DNA of 64,000 bases from Syntrophobacter fumaroxidans MPOB (GTDB lineage Bacteria; Desulfobacterota; Syntrophobacteria; Syntrophobacterales; Syntrophobacteraceae). The stretch lies in NCBI RefSeq assembly GCF_000014965.1, contig NC_008554.1, positions 4,452,001 through 4,516,000 of the forward strand, given 5' to 3'. Shown in pieces: positions 18,184-27,212 of the stretch. A program made the translations under genes and the position numbers. Position 1 is the stretch's first letter. Each line of letters opens with the position of its first letter. The notes under the pieces were generated by a model. That model was not told the DNA's origin. It worked only from the letters and a program-made list of their open reading frames with translations, and ran no database searches.

Positions 18184-19077
18184 TCACAGAATCTTGCGGT
18201 ACAGCACCTGGTACCCTTCGGGCGTCTCGGGCGCAAAACGCACGACCAGCCAGACCGTGACCGAAGGTGGTCCGGAACCGGCTTTTCCGCAAGACACGAT
18301 ACGGTATACTCCACCGCGTACCCACACCGCCTGCGGCCGAAGGTCCTCCCCTGGCAGATTATCCATCAAGACGGTATTACTACCATAGACCGTAAGCATC
18401 TGGAACAGCGAATCTCTTGCAGGAAACTGGAAACCATCCGTTTCGGATTCATCCGTTTCGGATTTCTCCCTTTCCGCATCCTCTTGCTTCGGCCCGTACC
18501 CGTAAAACAACTGCTGACTCATTCCGGGAATCATCAGGAGTTGATCCAGCCTGACCAAAGGGCCGTTGACAGGGCCGTAGTGCATTCCCGCACGCTTGTA
18601 CTGGTCCTGTTCCATGCCGTGAAGCAGGGGAGAGTCGTCCTTGTCGATGAAGTCGGCGATCCGATCGGCCAATTCCTCCGCAGGCTCCCCTTCCATACCC
18701 CGTTTCACGAATGCCGCCTTGAGTTGGGCATGATTTGCGCGGTTCACGTTGATCTTCTGGTCTTCCCTTTCCATGATCACCACGGCGCGGCCGGTTTCGT
18801 ACTCCACCAGGTGGGGGGCGCCGTCGGGCAGCCAGTTGTCCTCCCCACTCCGATCCAGCCCGAGGGAGGGACTCTGCCCCATTCGGGCCAGCGCCTCGTA
18901 GCATCCACCGATTGCAAGGTGCAATGCCTGGGACTTGCGTAGCAGGTGGGTCTGCTCTTCACCCCGTAGCCGCGTTTCGGCGCTGATCTGGAGCGCCAGC
19001 CACATGACCAGAGCGCAGATCCACAGGACCGCCACAATCACGACACCGCTTTCTTGCCCAAGCCGCAGTTTCTTCAT
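18184..19077 (-). CDS. gspK: Type II secretion minor pseudopilin GspK
   Basis: The 297-residue product starts with a short basic leader and a hydrophobic helix (SGVVIVAVLWICALVMWLAL) like prepilins. It lacks the usual Phe-Thr after the cleavage Gly, as is normal in GspK. The large globular domain is a GspK hallmark, with the INVNRANHAQLKAAF segment and LLMIPGMSQQLFYGYG. GspK caps the pseudopilus tip with GspI and GspJ. It is encoded 30 bp after gspJ and 29 bp before gspL. Confidence 0.9.
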   Translation of the reverse strand: MKKLRLGQESGVVIVAVLWICALVMWLALQISAETRLRGEEQTHLLRKSQALHLAIGGCYEALARMGQSPSLGLDRSGEDNWLPDGAPHLVEYETGRAVVIMEREDQKINVNRANHAQLKAAFVKRGMEGEPAEELADRIADFIDKDDSPLLHGMEQDQYKRAGMHYGPVNGPLVRLDQLLMIPGMSQQLFYGYGPKQEDAEREKSETDESETDGFQFPARDSLFQMLTVYGSNTVLMDNLPGEDLRPQAVWVRGGVYRIVSCGKAGSGPPSVTVWLVVRFAPETPEGYQVLYRKIL

Positions 19078-19107
19078 AAGGCCGCCGCGTTCTCCCTCAT
19101 TTTCGCA

Positions 19108-19848
19108 TCACTCGCTGTCGGAGCCGGCGCCCGGGAGCGTCGGCCGGGCCACCCCTGCGGCGTTCTTCCTGTCCGTTTTCAGGGGAAAAATGAAATTGGG
19201 AATGATAGACCGCGCGTCGGCTTCCGCGTCTCCGGGCAAGACCCACTTCACCAGCACGAAGGAAGGCATGGGCGATTCCTCTTCTCCCCAGGATTCGGAA
19301 AACGAGCCTTTCTCCTGGCCGCCGAAGGTGAACGTGAGAGCGGAGACCTCAACGGAGAAGAAACGCGGCCATGACTCCTCGCTCGTTGACGGCCCGATCT
19401 CGATGAACGCCTTGATGGCGTCGGTATGGTGGGTATCCAGCGGCATCTCCGCGTAGAACAGTTTCTTCTCACGCTCGTCGAAAAGGTACCTGGCCACCAC
19501 CGGGGCGCCTCCCGAAATGGCTTTCACCGAATGGGCCGTTGCCAGTGTCAGGGAATGAGCGTTTCCTTGAAACAACGGTCTGGACTCTCCATCGATTCGG
19601 ATGTACGTCGGGTCGAACTGCGCAAGCTGCATCTTCATGAGATCGAGCATCGCCGGCATGTCGCTCGGTTTTCGGTTCTGTTCCCGCTCCCAGGCCCGCA
19701 TGGAGAAAGTCAGAGCCACGGAGAGCATCCCGATGACGAGGCTCGAGATCAATGTCGCGAGGACCAGCTCCAGCAGGGTGAAACCGCTGCGCGAGGGGAG
19801 CACGCGCGACGGCTTGACGGTTGTTCTCCGGGTGAAGGCGGGACTCAT
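19108..19848 (-). CDS. gspJ: Type II secretion minor pseudopilin GspJ
   Basis: The 246-residue product carries a type III (prepilin) signal: a 21-residue basic leader ending in Gly, then FTLLELVLATLISSLVIGML with Glu at mature position 5. The rest is a beta-rich globular domain (LFQGNAHSLTLATAHSV region) typical of GspJ. It forms the pseudopilus tip complex with GspI and GspK. The start codon is 4 bp after the gspI stop. A lysine/arginine tail and a Pro/Gly-rich end follow the core. Confidence 0.88.
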   Translation of the reverse strand: MSPAFTRRTTVKPSRVLPSRSGFTLLELVLATLISSLVIGMLSVALTFSMRAWEREQNRKPSDMPAMLDLMKMQLAQFDPTYIRIDGESRPLFQGNAHSLTLATAHSVKAISGGAPVVARYLFDEREKKLFYAEMPLDTHHTDAIKAFIEIGPSTSEESWPRFFSVEVSALTFTFGGQEKGSFSESWGEEESPMPSFVLVKWVLPGDAEADARSIIPNFIFPLKTDRKNAAGVARPTLPGAGSDSE

Positions 19849-19852
19849 GCGA

Positions 19853-20260
19853 TCACCTCGACCTATCCCGGGGCACCATCAGGCTGAATTCGAGCTGTTC
19901 TCCCCGGTAGAGCAACTGCACTCGATACAAGGGGCGCGACCGTTCCCCGAACGGCGCGCTCGGCCCCACTTCGACCAGCGTCAACCGGACGGCGACCGTA
20001 GGCGTTTCAGGCATGTCGTTCAACGTCAGATCCCCTTGTTCCGCCTTGACGGGATCGGCGAGAATCTCCTGGGCCGCGGCCTCCAGCACCGGTTGGATGA
20101 GGCTCTTCTCCTTCAGACGCAGATTGAACTGGAGCGATGCGGAAATGACTCCCATGACGCCGCCCACAATCAGTGTCCCCACCAGCAGGCTCACCATGAC
20201 CTCCAGGAGTGTGAAACCGTTTGCGACACGCAATAAACGGGAGTCGGGTCTTGCGATCAT
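19853..20260 (-). CDS. gspI: Type II secretion minor pseudopilin GspI
   Basis: The 135-residue product has a 15-residue leader ending in Gly, then FTLLEVMVSLLVGTLIVGGV, the prepilin helix. The length and the short C-terminal domain (YRVQLLYRGEQLEFSLMVPR) fit GspI. The start is the ATG at 20260, which overlaps the gspH stop as ATGA. A longer reading frame upstream only covers gspH in another frame. GspI nucleates the tip complex with GspJ and GspK. Confidence 0.88.
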   Translation of the reverse strand: MIARPDSRLLRVANGFTLLEVMVSLLVGTLIVGGVMGVISASLQFNLRLKEKSLIQPVLEAAAQEILADPVKAEQGDLTLNDMPETPTVAVRLTLVEVGPSAPFGERSRPLYRVQLLYRGEQLEFSLMVPRDRSR

Positions 20261-20745
20261 GAGCTCACTCTCGAAAGGTGAACGGTCCCGAACAGGGGAT
20301 GAACGTACAGGCGGAAAGAACGCACCTTGTCGAACACGATCTCGATGTCGCCCCCGGACAGGCTGCCGTCCGGAAAGAAGAGCAGGCAGTAATCCCCGGT
20401 CTGCGGGTCCCGTTCCAGTTGATCGGCAAAGATGTCCACGTTTGGAGGAATGGGCCTGCGGGGCGGGTCTTCGAAATCGTAAACCCGCTCCGCTCCATTG
20501 ATTCTGAAAAACACGATCGTTCCCGCATTCATGGCCCTCAACCGCGACCTCTTCAGCGTATCGACGAACTCCTGGAGGAATTCCCGGTCTTCCATCCTTC
20601 TCCAGCCCGCCCCGACGCGAGGGAGGACCAGGGCGACCGTGATGCCGATAATCACCATGACCACCATGAGCTCGAGGAATGTGAACCCCGCACGATTTCC
20701 CGGAGATGCTCCCTGCATACAATAAGTCCGAAAACGGGTTCTCAT
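20257..20745 (-). CDS. gspH: Type II secretion minor pseudopilin GspH
   Basis: The 162-residue product has a basic leader ending AG, then FTFLELMVVMVIIGITVALV, the prepilin helix. A GspH-type domain follows: MEDREFLQEFVDTLKRSRLRAMNAG matches the helix conserved in GspH/FimT. It lacks the calcium-site and core features of the major pseudopilin GspG, so I do not read it as gspG. The ATG at 20745 gives a 20-residue leader; ATG 20718 would shorten it. It overlaps gspI by 4 bp and lies 172 bp after gspF. Confidence 0.87.
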   Translation of the reverse strand: MRTRFRTYCMQGASPGNRAGFTFLELMVVMVIIGITVALVLPRVGAGWRRMEDREFLQEFVDTLKRSRLRAMNAGTIVFFRINGAERVYDFEDPPRRPIPPNVDIFADQLERDPQTGDYCLLFFPDGSLSGGDIEIVFDKVRSFRLYVHPLFGTVHLSRVSS

Positions 20746-20917
20746 GCCGATCCGCGTTCAAGATCACACAACACCGGTTCGCCGGGCGTGTCATGCCGTG
20801 TCCCCGTGCCGGAGAGATCGCCCGCGGAGGCGCGCCGGTCGGCCGCGCAAAATACGAGGGGGAGAGCTTTATGGCCTCCCGTCAACATTACCATCCTCAG
20901 CGCAGGTTCGTATCACG

Positions 20918-22105
20918 CTAAAACTTGATGTCGTTGATACCGAATATGGCGGTAAACATGCTCAGAACCATCAACCCGATCACCAGACCCGTAACCACAA
21001 TAACGGCCGGTTCGAGAAGGGTCATAAGTCTCTGGAGGCGCCGCTGCAGCTCCTTTTCGAAATGGTCCCCCAGGCCGAGCAGTCCTTCGCCCATGTTGCC
21101 CTGTTCCTCCGAAATGCGGAGCATGGTTCCCATACGGGAAGGGAACAGCTCGCGCGATCTAAAGAAGTTGCTCATCGAGTGGCCGATCTTGATCTCCTGA
21201 TAGAGGGGTGAAATCGCCTGTTTGAGGACCGTGTTGGTCAGCAACTCCTGTCCCAGGCTCAGCGCGCGCAGGAGCGGAACGCCCGCCTGGATCATGGTCC
21301 CGAGGGTACGGCAGAACCGGGTCAGCTCGCTGTGGAGAACGAGATATCGCGTGAGAGGGAAGCGGAACAGGAAGCGGTCCAAAGCCCCTCGTGTTGCCGG
21401 GTGCCGGTACAGCTGACGCCCGCCGAAAAACACCACCCCGGCGGCGAGAACGAGAGCCCAGCCGTAGTCCTTGAGGAATATTCCCACATCGAGGAGGAAT
21501 TGCGTCACGGGTGGTATTTTCTGGTGCAGATCATTGAAAATCTTGGCAAAATTTGGAATGACATAAACCAGCAGAACCACCATCGAAATAAGGCTCGTGG
21601 CAAAAAGGATAGCAGGATAGATCATCGAGGAGACGAGGCTCTGCCTGAAAGTGCGGCGCTGTTCGAGGTATTCCGCCAGGCGCCTCAGGATCGGACCGAG
21701 GGTCCCGCTGGCTTCCCCGGCCCTCACCATGTGATCGGACAGATTTCCGAAAACGTGACGGTACTTGGCGAGAGCGCCGGAAAGGTCGCTTCCGCCTTGA
21801 ACCTCTTCGAGCAATCCCTTGCTGATCCTCTGAAAGACCTTGTTGGTCTGATTGCTGCTGATGAGGCCCAGCGCCCTGTCCACCGGGAGACCCGCGGAGA
21901 GCAGATCGGAAAGATCGAAGAAGAACCGAATGAGATGCTCCTCGGGTACCCTGCGCTGACGGTGACTCTTGACCGGTTTGATCTTCACGGGATAAAGGCG
22001 GCCGCTCTTCAACTTCCTCGCGGCGTCACCCTCCGAAAGCGCTTCCAGGACGCCGCGGTGCGTCTCACCCTGTCCGTCCCGCGCCTGGTACTGGAAATAT
22101 CCCAT
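20918..22105 (-). CDS. gspF: Type II secretion inner-membrane platform protein GspF
   Basis: The 395-residue polytopic membrane protein has the duplicated T2SF domain. The first repeat has FFFDLSDLLSAGLPVDRAL and the second has RFCRTLGTMIQAGVPLLRAL, each followed by a membrane segment (about residues 165-190 and 365-390). GspF contacts GspE and guides pseudopilus assembly. It lies 238 bp after gspE on the same strand. Immediately downstream, where gspG would be expected, there is only 172 bp of non-coding sequence before gspH. Confidence 0.93.
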   Translation of the reverse strand: MGYFQYQARDGQGETHRGVLEALSEGDAARKLKSGRLYPVKIKPVKSHRQRRVPEEHLIRFFFDLSDLLSAGLPVDRALGLISSNQTNKVFQRISKGLLEEVQGGSDLSGALAKYRHVFGNLSDHMVRAGEASGTLGPILRRLAEYLEQRRTFRQSLVSSMIYPAILFATSLISMVVLLVYVIPNFAKIFNDLHQKIPPVTQFLLDVGIFLKDYGWALVLAAGVVFFGGRQLYRHPATRGALDRFLFRFPLTRYLVLHSELTRFCRTLGTMIQAGVPLLRALSLGQELLTNTVLKQAISPLYQEIKIGHSMSNFFRSRELFPSRMGTMLRISEEQGNMGEGLLGLGDHFEKELQRRLQRLMTLLEPAVIVVTGLVIGLMVLSMFTAIFGINDIKF

Positions 22106-22343
22106 GATGCCGTCCTGTTTGCTCGTTCATCCGGCCGACGCCGGATTGACCCGAGATAGTGTGTCTGCCGCCACGAAACGCCCGGACCCCGCTCCGGCGA
22201 ATCTCGCCCGCTGCCGGTTCCCGGCCGGGCATGCACGGCTCATCGCCGACCGCCTCCGCCCGTTCGCGTCGTCGTCGGTCGCCCGCGCCGTTTCCAACCC
22301 GCCCGCGGGTCCAACGGACAATGGCGCAGAGGCGCGGGCCGAC

Positions 22344-24044
22344 TCATGACAGGCTTGTCACCCTCAGCACCTCCGAGAGCGTCGTAATGCCTTCGATCAC
22401 CTTCCGATAGCCATGGTGCAAAAGCGGTCGGTAGCCCGATTCGAAGGCGATCGGGGCAATGCTCCCGGCATCCTTCCCGGCGACGATCGCCGATCGGACG
22501 CTCTCATTCACCTTGAGCACCTCGAAGATTCCCTGTCTGCCCCTGAATCCGGTGTAGCCGCATCGATCGCAGCCCTTGTTCTGGCAAAGCGTAAGGGAGC
22601 GAGGCAGGTCGGGAATGATCTCGTTGAGACGGTTCCAATCGGCTTCGCGCGCAGTGTAAGGTTCCTTGCAATGAGGGCAGAGCACACGCACCAGGCGCTG
22701 GGCGAGAACCGTCAGAAGGGAGTCGGCCATCAGAAAAGACTCGATCCCGATGTCCCGGAGCCGTGTGATGGCGCCCGGCGCGTCGTTCGTGTGAAGGGTC
22801 GACAACACCAGGTGACCGGTGAGAGCCGATTCGATGGCGATGTCGGCCGTTTCCTTGTCCCGGATTTCTCCGATCAGAAGCACGTCCGGGTCTTGCCGGA
22901 CAAGAGACCTGAGCGCGTTGGCGAAGGTGAGGTTTATCTGAGGCTTGACCTGGATCTGGTTGATGCCGTTGATCTGGTATTCGACGGGATCCTCGACCGT
23001 GATGATTTTTCTCACCACGGAATTCAGTTTTTTGAGGACCCCGTAAAGGGTGGTCGTCTTGCCGGAACCGGTCGGGCCGGTGACGAGGATCATACCGAAA
23101 GGCCGTTCGACAAGCTGTTCCAGGTAGGCGAGGTCCTCCCCGTCCATGCCCAGGTTGGCCAGATTGTATTCGACCCCCTCCTGAGCCAGGAGCCGGAGGA
23201 CGATACTCTCTCCGTATATGGTCGGAACGGTCGAAACGCGGATGTCGACCTCGCGGTTGCCGAACTTGAGCTTGATCTTGCCGTCCTGGGGCAGCCTGCG
23301 TTCAGCGATGTTGAGGTTGGCCATCAGTTTGAGGCGGCTGACGATCGCCGCCTGCATGCTCTTCTGAGGTTGATCGAGGTCGAAGAGCACACCGTCGACT
23401 CTGCATCGGACCTGGAAACTGCGCTCGAACGGCTCGAAATGAATGTCGGATGCCCGCATGTCGAGCGCGCGCGAGATCAGGACGTTGACGAGCCTCACGA
23501 TAGGCGCTTCCTGGGCCAATCCCCTCAGGTGCTCGAGATCCTCCTCGAAAGCGCTGCCGTTGAGCACCGCTCCTTCACCGGAGCGGGACTGTTCTTCGGC
23601 CTCCCTTGCCGCGGTCCCGTACAGCCGGTCGATGGCCGTTCGGATCTCCTCCCGCTGCCCAAGGCACAGACTGAGTTTCATGTCGGCGAAGTAACCGCCC
23701 AGGAGGTTCAGCACCGGCAGGTTCAAGGGATTGTTGACCACTACCTTCACCTTGCCGCTTTCGATCTGGATGGGGAGGACGGCGTGCTTGCGCAGAAAAA
23801 CCATGGAAACGCCCTCGAGGAGCACTGGTTTCTCCGGGTAATCTTCACGCTCCAGCAGCGGGATCCCGAAATGCTGGGACAGAACGCGGAGGATGCGGTT
23901 CTCATCGGTCACCGAAATCTGCTCGAAGGCGTCCGCAAGAGGCAATCCCTCCATGAAATAGGCATCGCGCAACTGACAGACCTGCTCCTCCTGCAGGTTG
24001 AACTCCCGCCGGAAAGCACTGAGCAATGAAGAAGACTCGGACAT
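22344..24044 (-). CDS. gspE: Type II secretion assembly ATPase GspE
   Basis: The 566-residue cytoplasmic ATPase powers pseudopilus assembly. It has an N-terminal GspE_N domain (about 20-150), the Asp box region ASDIHFEP, Walker A GPTGSGKT at 323-330, Walker B DVLLIGEIRD at 387-396 and the His box LSTLHTNDA. The zinc-binding C-domain has CPHC (456-459) and CDRC (492-495). The tetracysteine set is typical of GspE and PilB. The start ATG is preceded by AGGAG. The 329-bp upstream region separates it from the divergent gspC-like gene. A 238-bp gap downstream before gspF shows no gene. Confidence 0.94.
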   Translation of the reverse strand: MSESSSLLSAFRREFNLQEEQVCQLRDAYFMEGLPLADAFEQISVTDENRILRVLSQHFGIPLLEREDYPEKPVLLEGVSMVFLRKHAVLPIQIESGKVKVVVNNPLNLPVLNLLGGYFADMKLSLCLGQREEIRTAIDRLYGTAAREAEEQSRSGEGAVLNGSAFEEDLEHLRGLAQEAPIVRLVNVLISRALDMRASDIHFEPFERSFQVRCRVDGVLFDLDQPQKSMQAAIVSRLKLMANLNIAERRLPQDGKIKLKFGNREVDIRVSTVPTIYGESIVLRLLAQEGVEYNLANLGMDGEDLAYLEQLVERPFGMILVTGPTGSGKTTTLYGVLKKLNSVVRKIITVEDPVEYQINGINQIQVKPQINLTFANALRSLVRQDPDVLLIGEIRDKETADIAIESALTGHLVLSTLHTNDAPGAITRLRDIGIESFLMADSLLTVLAQRLVRVLCPHCKEPYTAREADWNRLNEIIPDLPRSLTLCQNKGCDRCGYTGFRGRQGIFEVLKVNESVRSAIVAGKDAGSIAPIAFESGYRPLLHHGYRKVIEGITTLSEVLRVTSLS

Positions 24045-24373
24045 ATCGGCTCCTCGTCCTTTGAAATTCCCGGTAATTCCTTAACAAATCGGTCGTCAAA
24101 AGTAAACGTCGCCGTTCCTCCGGCTTCCGAAGCCCCGGCGCGTTGAGCTCAATGCTTCCCGTCGCGGTCCTTCCCGCCGGTGGTCGGATGAGCGGACGCG
24201 GCGGGGCTCCGAAAAACGCGGCGACGCCCCGCCGCAGAACCCCCGCCGGGAACTCCCGGAAAACACCCGTGGACTTTCCGGATGAGCGCTAATATACTCA
24301 GAATCGGAAAGAATATTCTTGTTGAGCACAGTGAACCCACGAATTCATCTCAACGGGAGGCCGGAAGCCCGAC
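24045..24373. other. Divergent promoter region between gspE and the gspC-like gene
   Basis: No gene is visible. The right part holds the candidate promoter for the gspC-like gene (24270-24298). On the gspE side only weak promoter-like sequence (TTGACG near 24090, minus strand) is visible. Confidence 0.5.
24270..24298 (+). promoter_or_regulatory. Candidate sigma70 promoter for the gspC-like gene
   Basis: TGGACT (24270-24275) and TATACT (24293-24298) are separated by 17 bp, four and five of six matches to consensus. Transcription would begin near 24305, about 70 nt before the ATG. Confidence 0.45.
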
Positions 24374-25069
24374 ATGATGAGACTTGGCGTGTATGTTGCC
24401 TCAGTTTTTTGCGGGGTTTTACTCTTGTTTTCCCTTTGTGTCGCAGCCCCGGTGATGGTGGAAAAGAACCTTTTCGCCCAGGACCGCAAACCGCCTCCAC
24501 CCGAATCGGCCACTCCGGCTGCCCAGTCCAATAAACCGGGCCCCTCCCACAATGCGATCCAACTGGACGGGATCATCATCCACGGCGATTCCAGGAAGGC
24601 CCTTTTGCGGTACAAGGGGCAAGTCCCCGGAGCCGAAAAGAAGAAGGACCGGTCTCCGTACGTGACCGTTCGGGAAGGCCAGCGTTTCGGGGACTACCAG
24701 GTCGTCAAGATCGAATCCAAGAGCGTCTCGCTCGAGAAGGACGGCCAGGTCTTCGTCATAAGCCTTTTCAGCGACGGCAAGGTGGTCACTCCGCTGCCGG
24801 CCGCCGCGGCGGTTCCACCGCAGCCTCGGCCCGCTCGGCCGCCTCAGCCCGGTCATCCTCCCGAGATGCCCGGGGGGAGGATGATGCCGGCGCAGCCTCC
24901 AATGCCTGAAGGAGCGGAAGGGGCGGGTCACGCGACCATGGCCGCCCCGGGTGCCGATTCCGGAACCGTTCGGCCCGGAACGCCCGCTGAATCCCCCCCC
25001 GCCCAGCCTCAGCCCGACGAGGAACCGCAGGAGGAGGAGGAAGAGGTCGCTGAAGAATCCGATCAGTAG
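24374..25069 (+). CDS. gspC: GspC-like type II secretion inner-membrane protein with Pro-rich tail
   Basis: The 231-residue product has one N-terminal membrane helix (about residues 5-27) and the segment VEKNLFAQDRKPPPP. A small beta domain follows, with IQLDGIIIHGDSRKALLRY and then GQRFGDYQVVKIESKSVSL, resembling the GspC homology region that contacts secretin. Residues 140-231 are a low-complexity Pro/Ala/Gln-rich stretch ending in a Glu-rich tail, which is not typical of GspC and replaces the PDZ or coiled-coil end. It is transcribed divergently from the gspE-D cluster. The GspC call rests on the homology-region pattern and context. Confidence 0.7.
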   Translation: MMRLGVYVASVFCGVLLLFSLCVAAPVMVEKNLFAQDRKPPPPESATPAAQSNKPGPSHNAIQLDGIIIHGDSRKALLRYKGQVPGAEKKKDRSPYVTVREGQRFGDYQVVKIESKSVSLEKDGQVFVISLFSDGKVVTPLPAAAAVPPQPRPARPPQPGHPPEMPGGRMMPAQPPMPEGAEGAGHATMAAPGADSGTVRPGTPAESPPAQPQPDEEPQEEEEEVAEESDQ

Positions 25070-25259
25070 AAGTTGATTCCGCCCGCGAGGCGATCGGGCC
25101 TGATGGACGCTGAAAGAAAACGGCGATGCCGGGAAGGATCGGGGCAGGGCGGAGGAAAATCGGCCGCCCGGTGGAAGAAGGGCATTCTCCGTAAAGGGTT
25201 CACAGCGAACCACCAATGTCCCTGCGGCAAGAAGCGGGCGCCTGTGTGGAATTTCGGGC

Positions 25260-27212
25260 TCAGAGCGGCCATGTCGCGCAAAGCGTGGTTCCCGCCCCTT
25301 CGGTCGATTCGACGGAGAAGGTTCCGCCGGATAGTTCGGTTCGCTCCTTCATGCTGGGGAGACCCAGACCCGATGAGGAATCGCTGCGGCGTGAGGCGCT
25401 GGTCCGGTCAAATCCGATACCGTTGTCGCCGATTTTGAGCTCGAGCGTTCCCGGCGTCTTGCGAAGGCCGATCTTGACCCGGCTGGCCTGGCTGTACTTC
25501 GCGGTGTTGTGAAGCGCCTCCTGCAATACCCGGAAAATGACGATTTTCAAGGCCTCCGGAATGTCCTCCTCCACGACCTCGATCTCCTTGTCCACCCGGA
25601 GGTGCGTGTAGGCTTTCCTGAATTGTGCGCAAAACCAGTCCATCGTGGTGAGGATGCCGAAGTCATCCAGAATGGGAGGACGAAGATCGGTCATGATTCT
25701 TCTGGATTCGTCTATGGCGTGCTGGGTGAGAACGATGACGTTCTGCAGGGATTCGTAACTCTGTGAACCCTGCCTCATCCGTCGTAGCGTCGCCTCGAGG
25801 CTGAACTTGATTGTGCTCAGAGACGATCCGATGCCGTCGTGGAGCTCCCGGGCGATCCTCTTGCGTTCCTGTTCCTGGGCTGCCAGAAGCTGACTCGACA
25901 GGAGGTGCAACTGCCGCTCCGACTCTTGCAGGGCCGCTTCGGTCTGCTTGCGTTCCGAGATATCCTCTATGATCCCGATACCTCCGATCACCTTGCCGTC
26001 CGCCGACAGGATCGGGCCGTAGTTCGCTTTCAAATTGGAAATCTTCCCTCCCGTCACCGACAGGTAGCTGCCCTCGTAATGTGCCGACTTCCCGGACATG
26101 CACGCGATGACCGCAGCCTTCATCTTCTTGTTCTTCAAGGATGTGTTCAGGTTGAAGCCCACAAGCTTCTCGGCGGTGGTGCCCCAAATCCGGAAAATGT
26201 TTTCGTTGGCCGTCGTAATGACGCAGTCGGCATCAAAGTGGAAAATGCCCAAGGGCGAATTCTCGAAGATCATGCGATACTTTTGTTCCGATTCGCGCAG
26301 TTTCGTTTCGGCTTCCTTGATCGTGGTGATATCGGTCATCGTGCTGATGGTTCCCCGATAGTCGCCCTGCTCGCCGAACATCGGCCTGCCCGAAACAAGC
26401 ACCGGGATGTTCCGACCGTCCCTCGATTTCATCTGGATTTCATAAAGAGAGCCCTCCCGGTTCCTGCGCTTCTCCATCTCACGCTGAAGGATCAGCAGGT
26501 TGGCGCTGTCGAAAAGCGCCGATACCTGCATGCCGACGAGCTCCTCCCGGACGTACCCAAGAAGCCGGCACATCTTGTCGTTGGCGTAAAGGACCCGGTC
26601 ATTCGCATCGCGGACGCACAGCCCTTCGTTCATGGTCTCAACCAGCATGCGAAACTGTCGTTCGCTTCTGGCCAGAGCCTGATCGGCCAACCTCTTGTCG
26701 GTTATGTCGCGAATCGACTGGATGGCGCCGACCCAGTTGCCTTTGCCGTCGTACAGGGGGGATGCCTTGCCCCACAAATAGGCGCCTTTGCCCCGGTATG
26801 CATTTGGCGCGTAAGCCTCAGCGAAATACGTCTCGCCCTGCTTTTTCACATACTGGTATTTCCGCTCGAATTTCGAATCCGCACCCATCACCAGATCGAT
26901 GACGATCGGACGGCGCTCGCCGTAAAACGGCACCGCATATGCAAAATCTCCCCGGCCAAGGATGTCCTTCTTCCTCACCCCGGTCATCTCCTCGATCGCT
27001 CGATTCCACGCGATGACTTTTCCCTCGCGATCGATGACAAAAGTGGCGTCGGGAAGGAATTCAATGATATCGAGATTTCGGCGGGTGATATGGGGGCGGT
27101 CGCGGAGCGGTCTGCCTCCGGCGTCGTCGGTTATTTCTTCTCGGGCTTGTCGGGATTTCAAAGGCGGAGAGCACACCGCCTGTGTCTTGTTCCCGTCGCG
27201 TTCATCACTCAC
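25260..27212 (-). CDS. Multi-PAS sensor histidine kinase, NarX/DegS class (HisKA_3)
   Basis: The 650-residue protein has no predicted membrane helix. It carries three or more PAS domains: one starting LDIIEFLPDATFVIDREG near residue 50, one at LVETMNEGLCVRDANDRV and one at IFENSPLGIFHFDADCV. A HisKA_3 dimerisation domain follows with phosphoacceptor His458 in RELHDGIGSS, and a HATPase domain with DNGIGFD and GLGLPSMKER. This class normally pairs with a NarL-type regulator, but none is adjacent, so it is an orphan. The GTG at 27212 has GGAGG ten bases upstream; an ATG at 27233 is the alternative. The signal is unknown. Confidence 0.9.
   Translation of the reverse strand: MSDERDGNKTQAVCSPPLKSRQAREEITDDAGGRPLRDRPHITRRNLDIIEFLPDATFVIDREGKVIAWNRAIEEMTGVRKKDILGRGDFAYAVPFYGERRPIVIDLVMGADSKFERKYQYVKKQGETYFAEAYAPNAYRGKGAYLWGKASPLYDGKGNWVGAIQSIRDITDKRLADQALARSERQFRMLVETMNEGLCVRDANDRVLYANDKMCRLLGYVREELVGMQVSALFDSANLLILQREMEKRRNREGSLYEIQMKSRDGRNIPVLVSGRPMFGEQGDYRGTISTMTDITTIKEAETKLRESEQKYRMIFENSPLGIFHFDADCVITTANENIFRIWGTTAEKLVGFNLNTSLKNKKMKAAVIACMSGKSAHYEGSYLSVTGGKISNLKANYGPILSADGKVIGGIGIIEDISERKQTEAALQESERQLHLLSSQLLAAQEQERKRIARELHDGIGSSLSTIKFSLEATLRRMRQGSQSYESLQNVIVLTQHAIDESRRIMTDLRPPILDDFGILTTMDWFCAQFRKAYTHLRVDKEIEVVEEDIPEALKIVIFRVLQEALHNTAKYSQASRVKIGLRKTPGTLELKIGDNGIGFDRTSASRRSDSSSGLGLPSMKERTELSGGTFSVESTEGAGTTLCATWPL

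Noticed and set aside
15956-18388. 810-codon open frame on the + strand
   Set aside because: It is antisense to gspM and gspL, which fit their operon and topology. The antisense translation shows no family features.
20257-20745. gspH read as the missing gspG
   Set aside because: The helix after the prepilin signal (EFLQEFVDTLKRSRLRAMN) and the domain length fit GspH/FimT. GspG core features are absent.
22413-24029. 538-codon open frame on the + strand
   Set aside because: It is antisense to gspE, which has intact Walker motifs.
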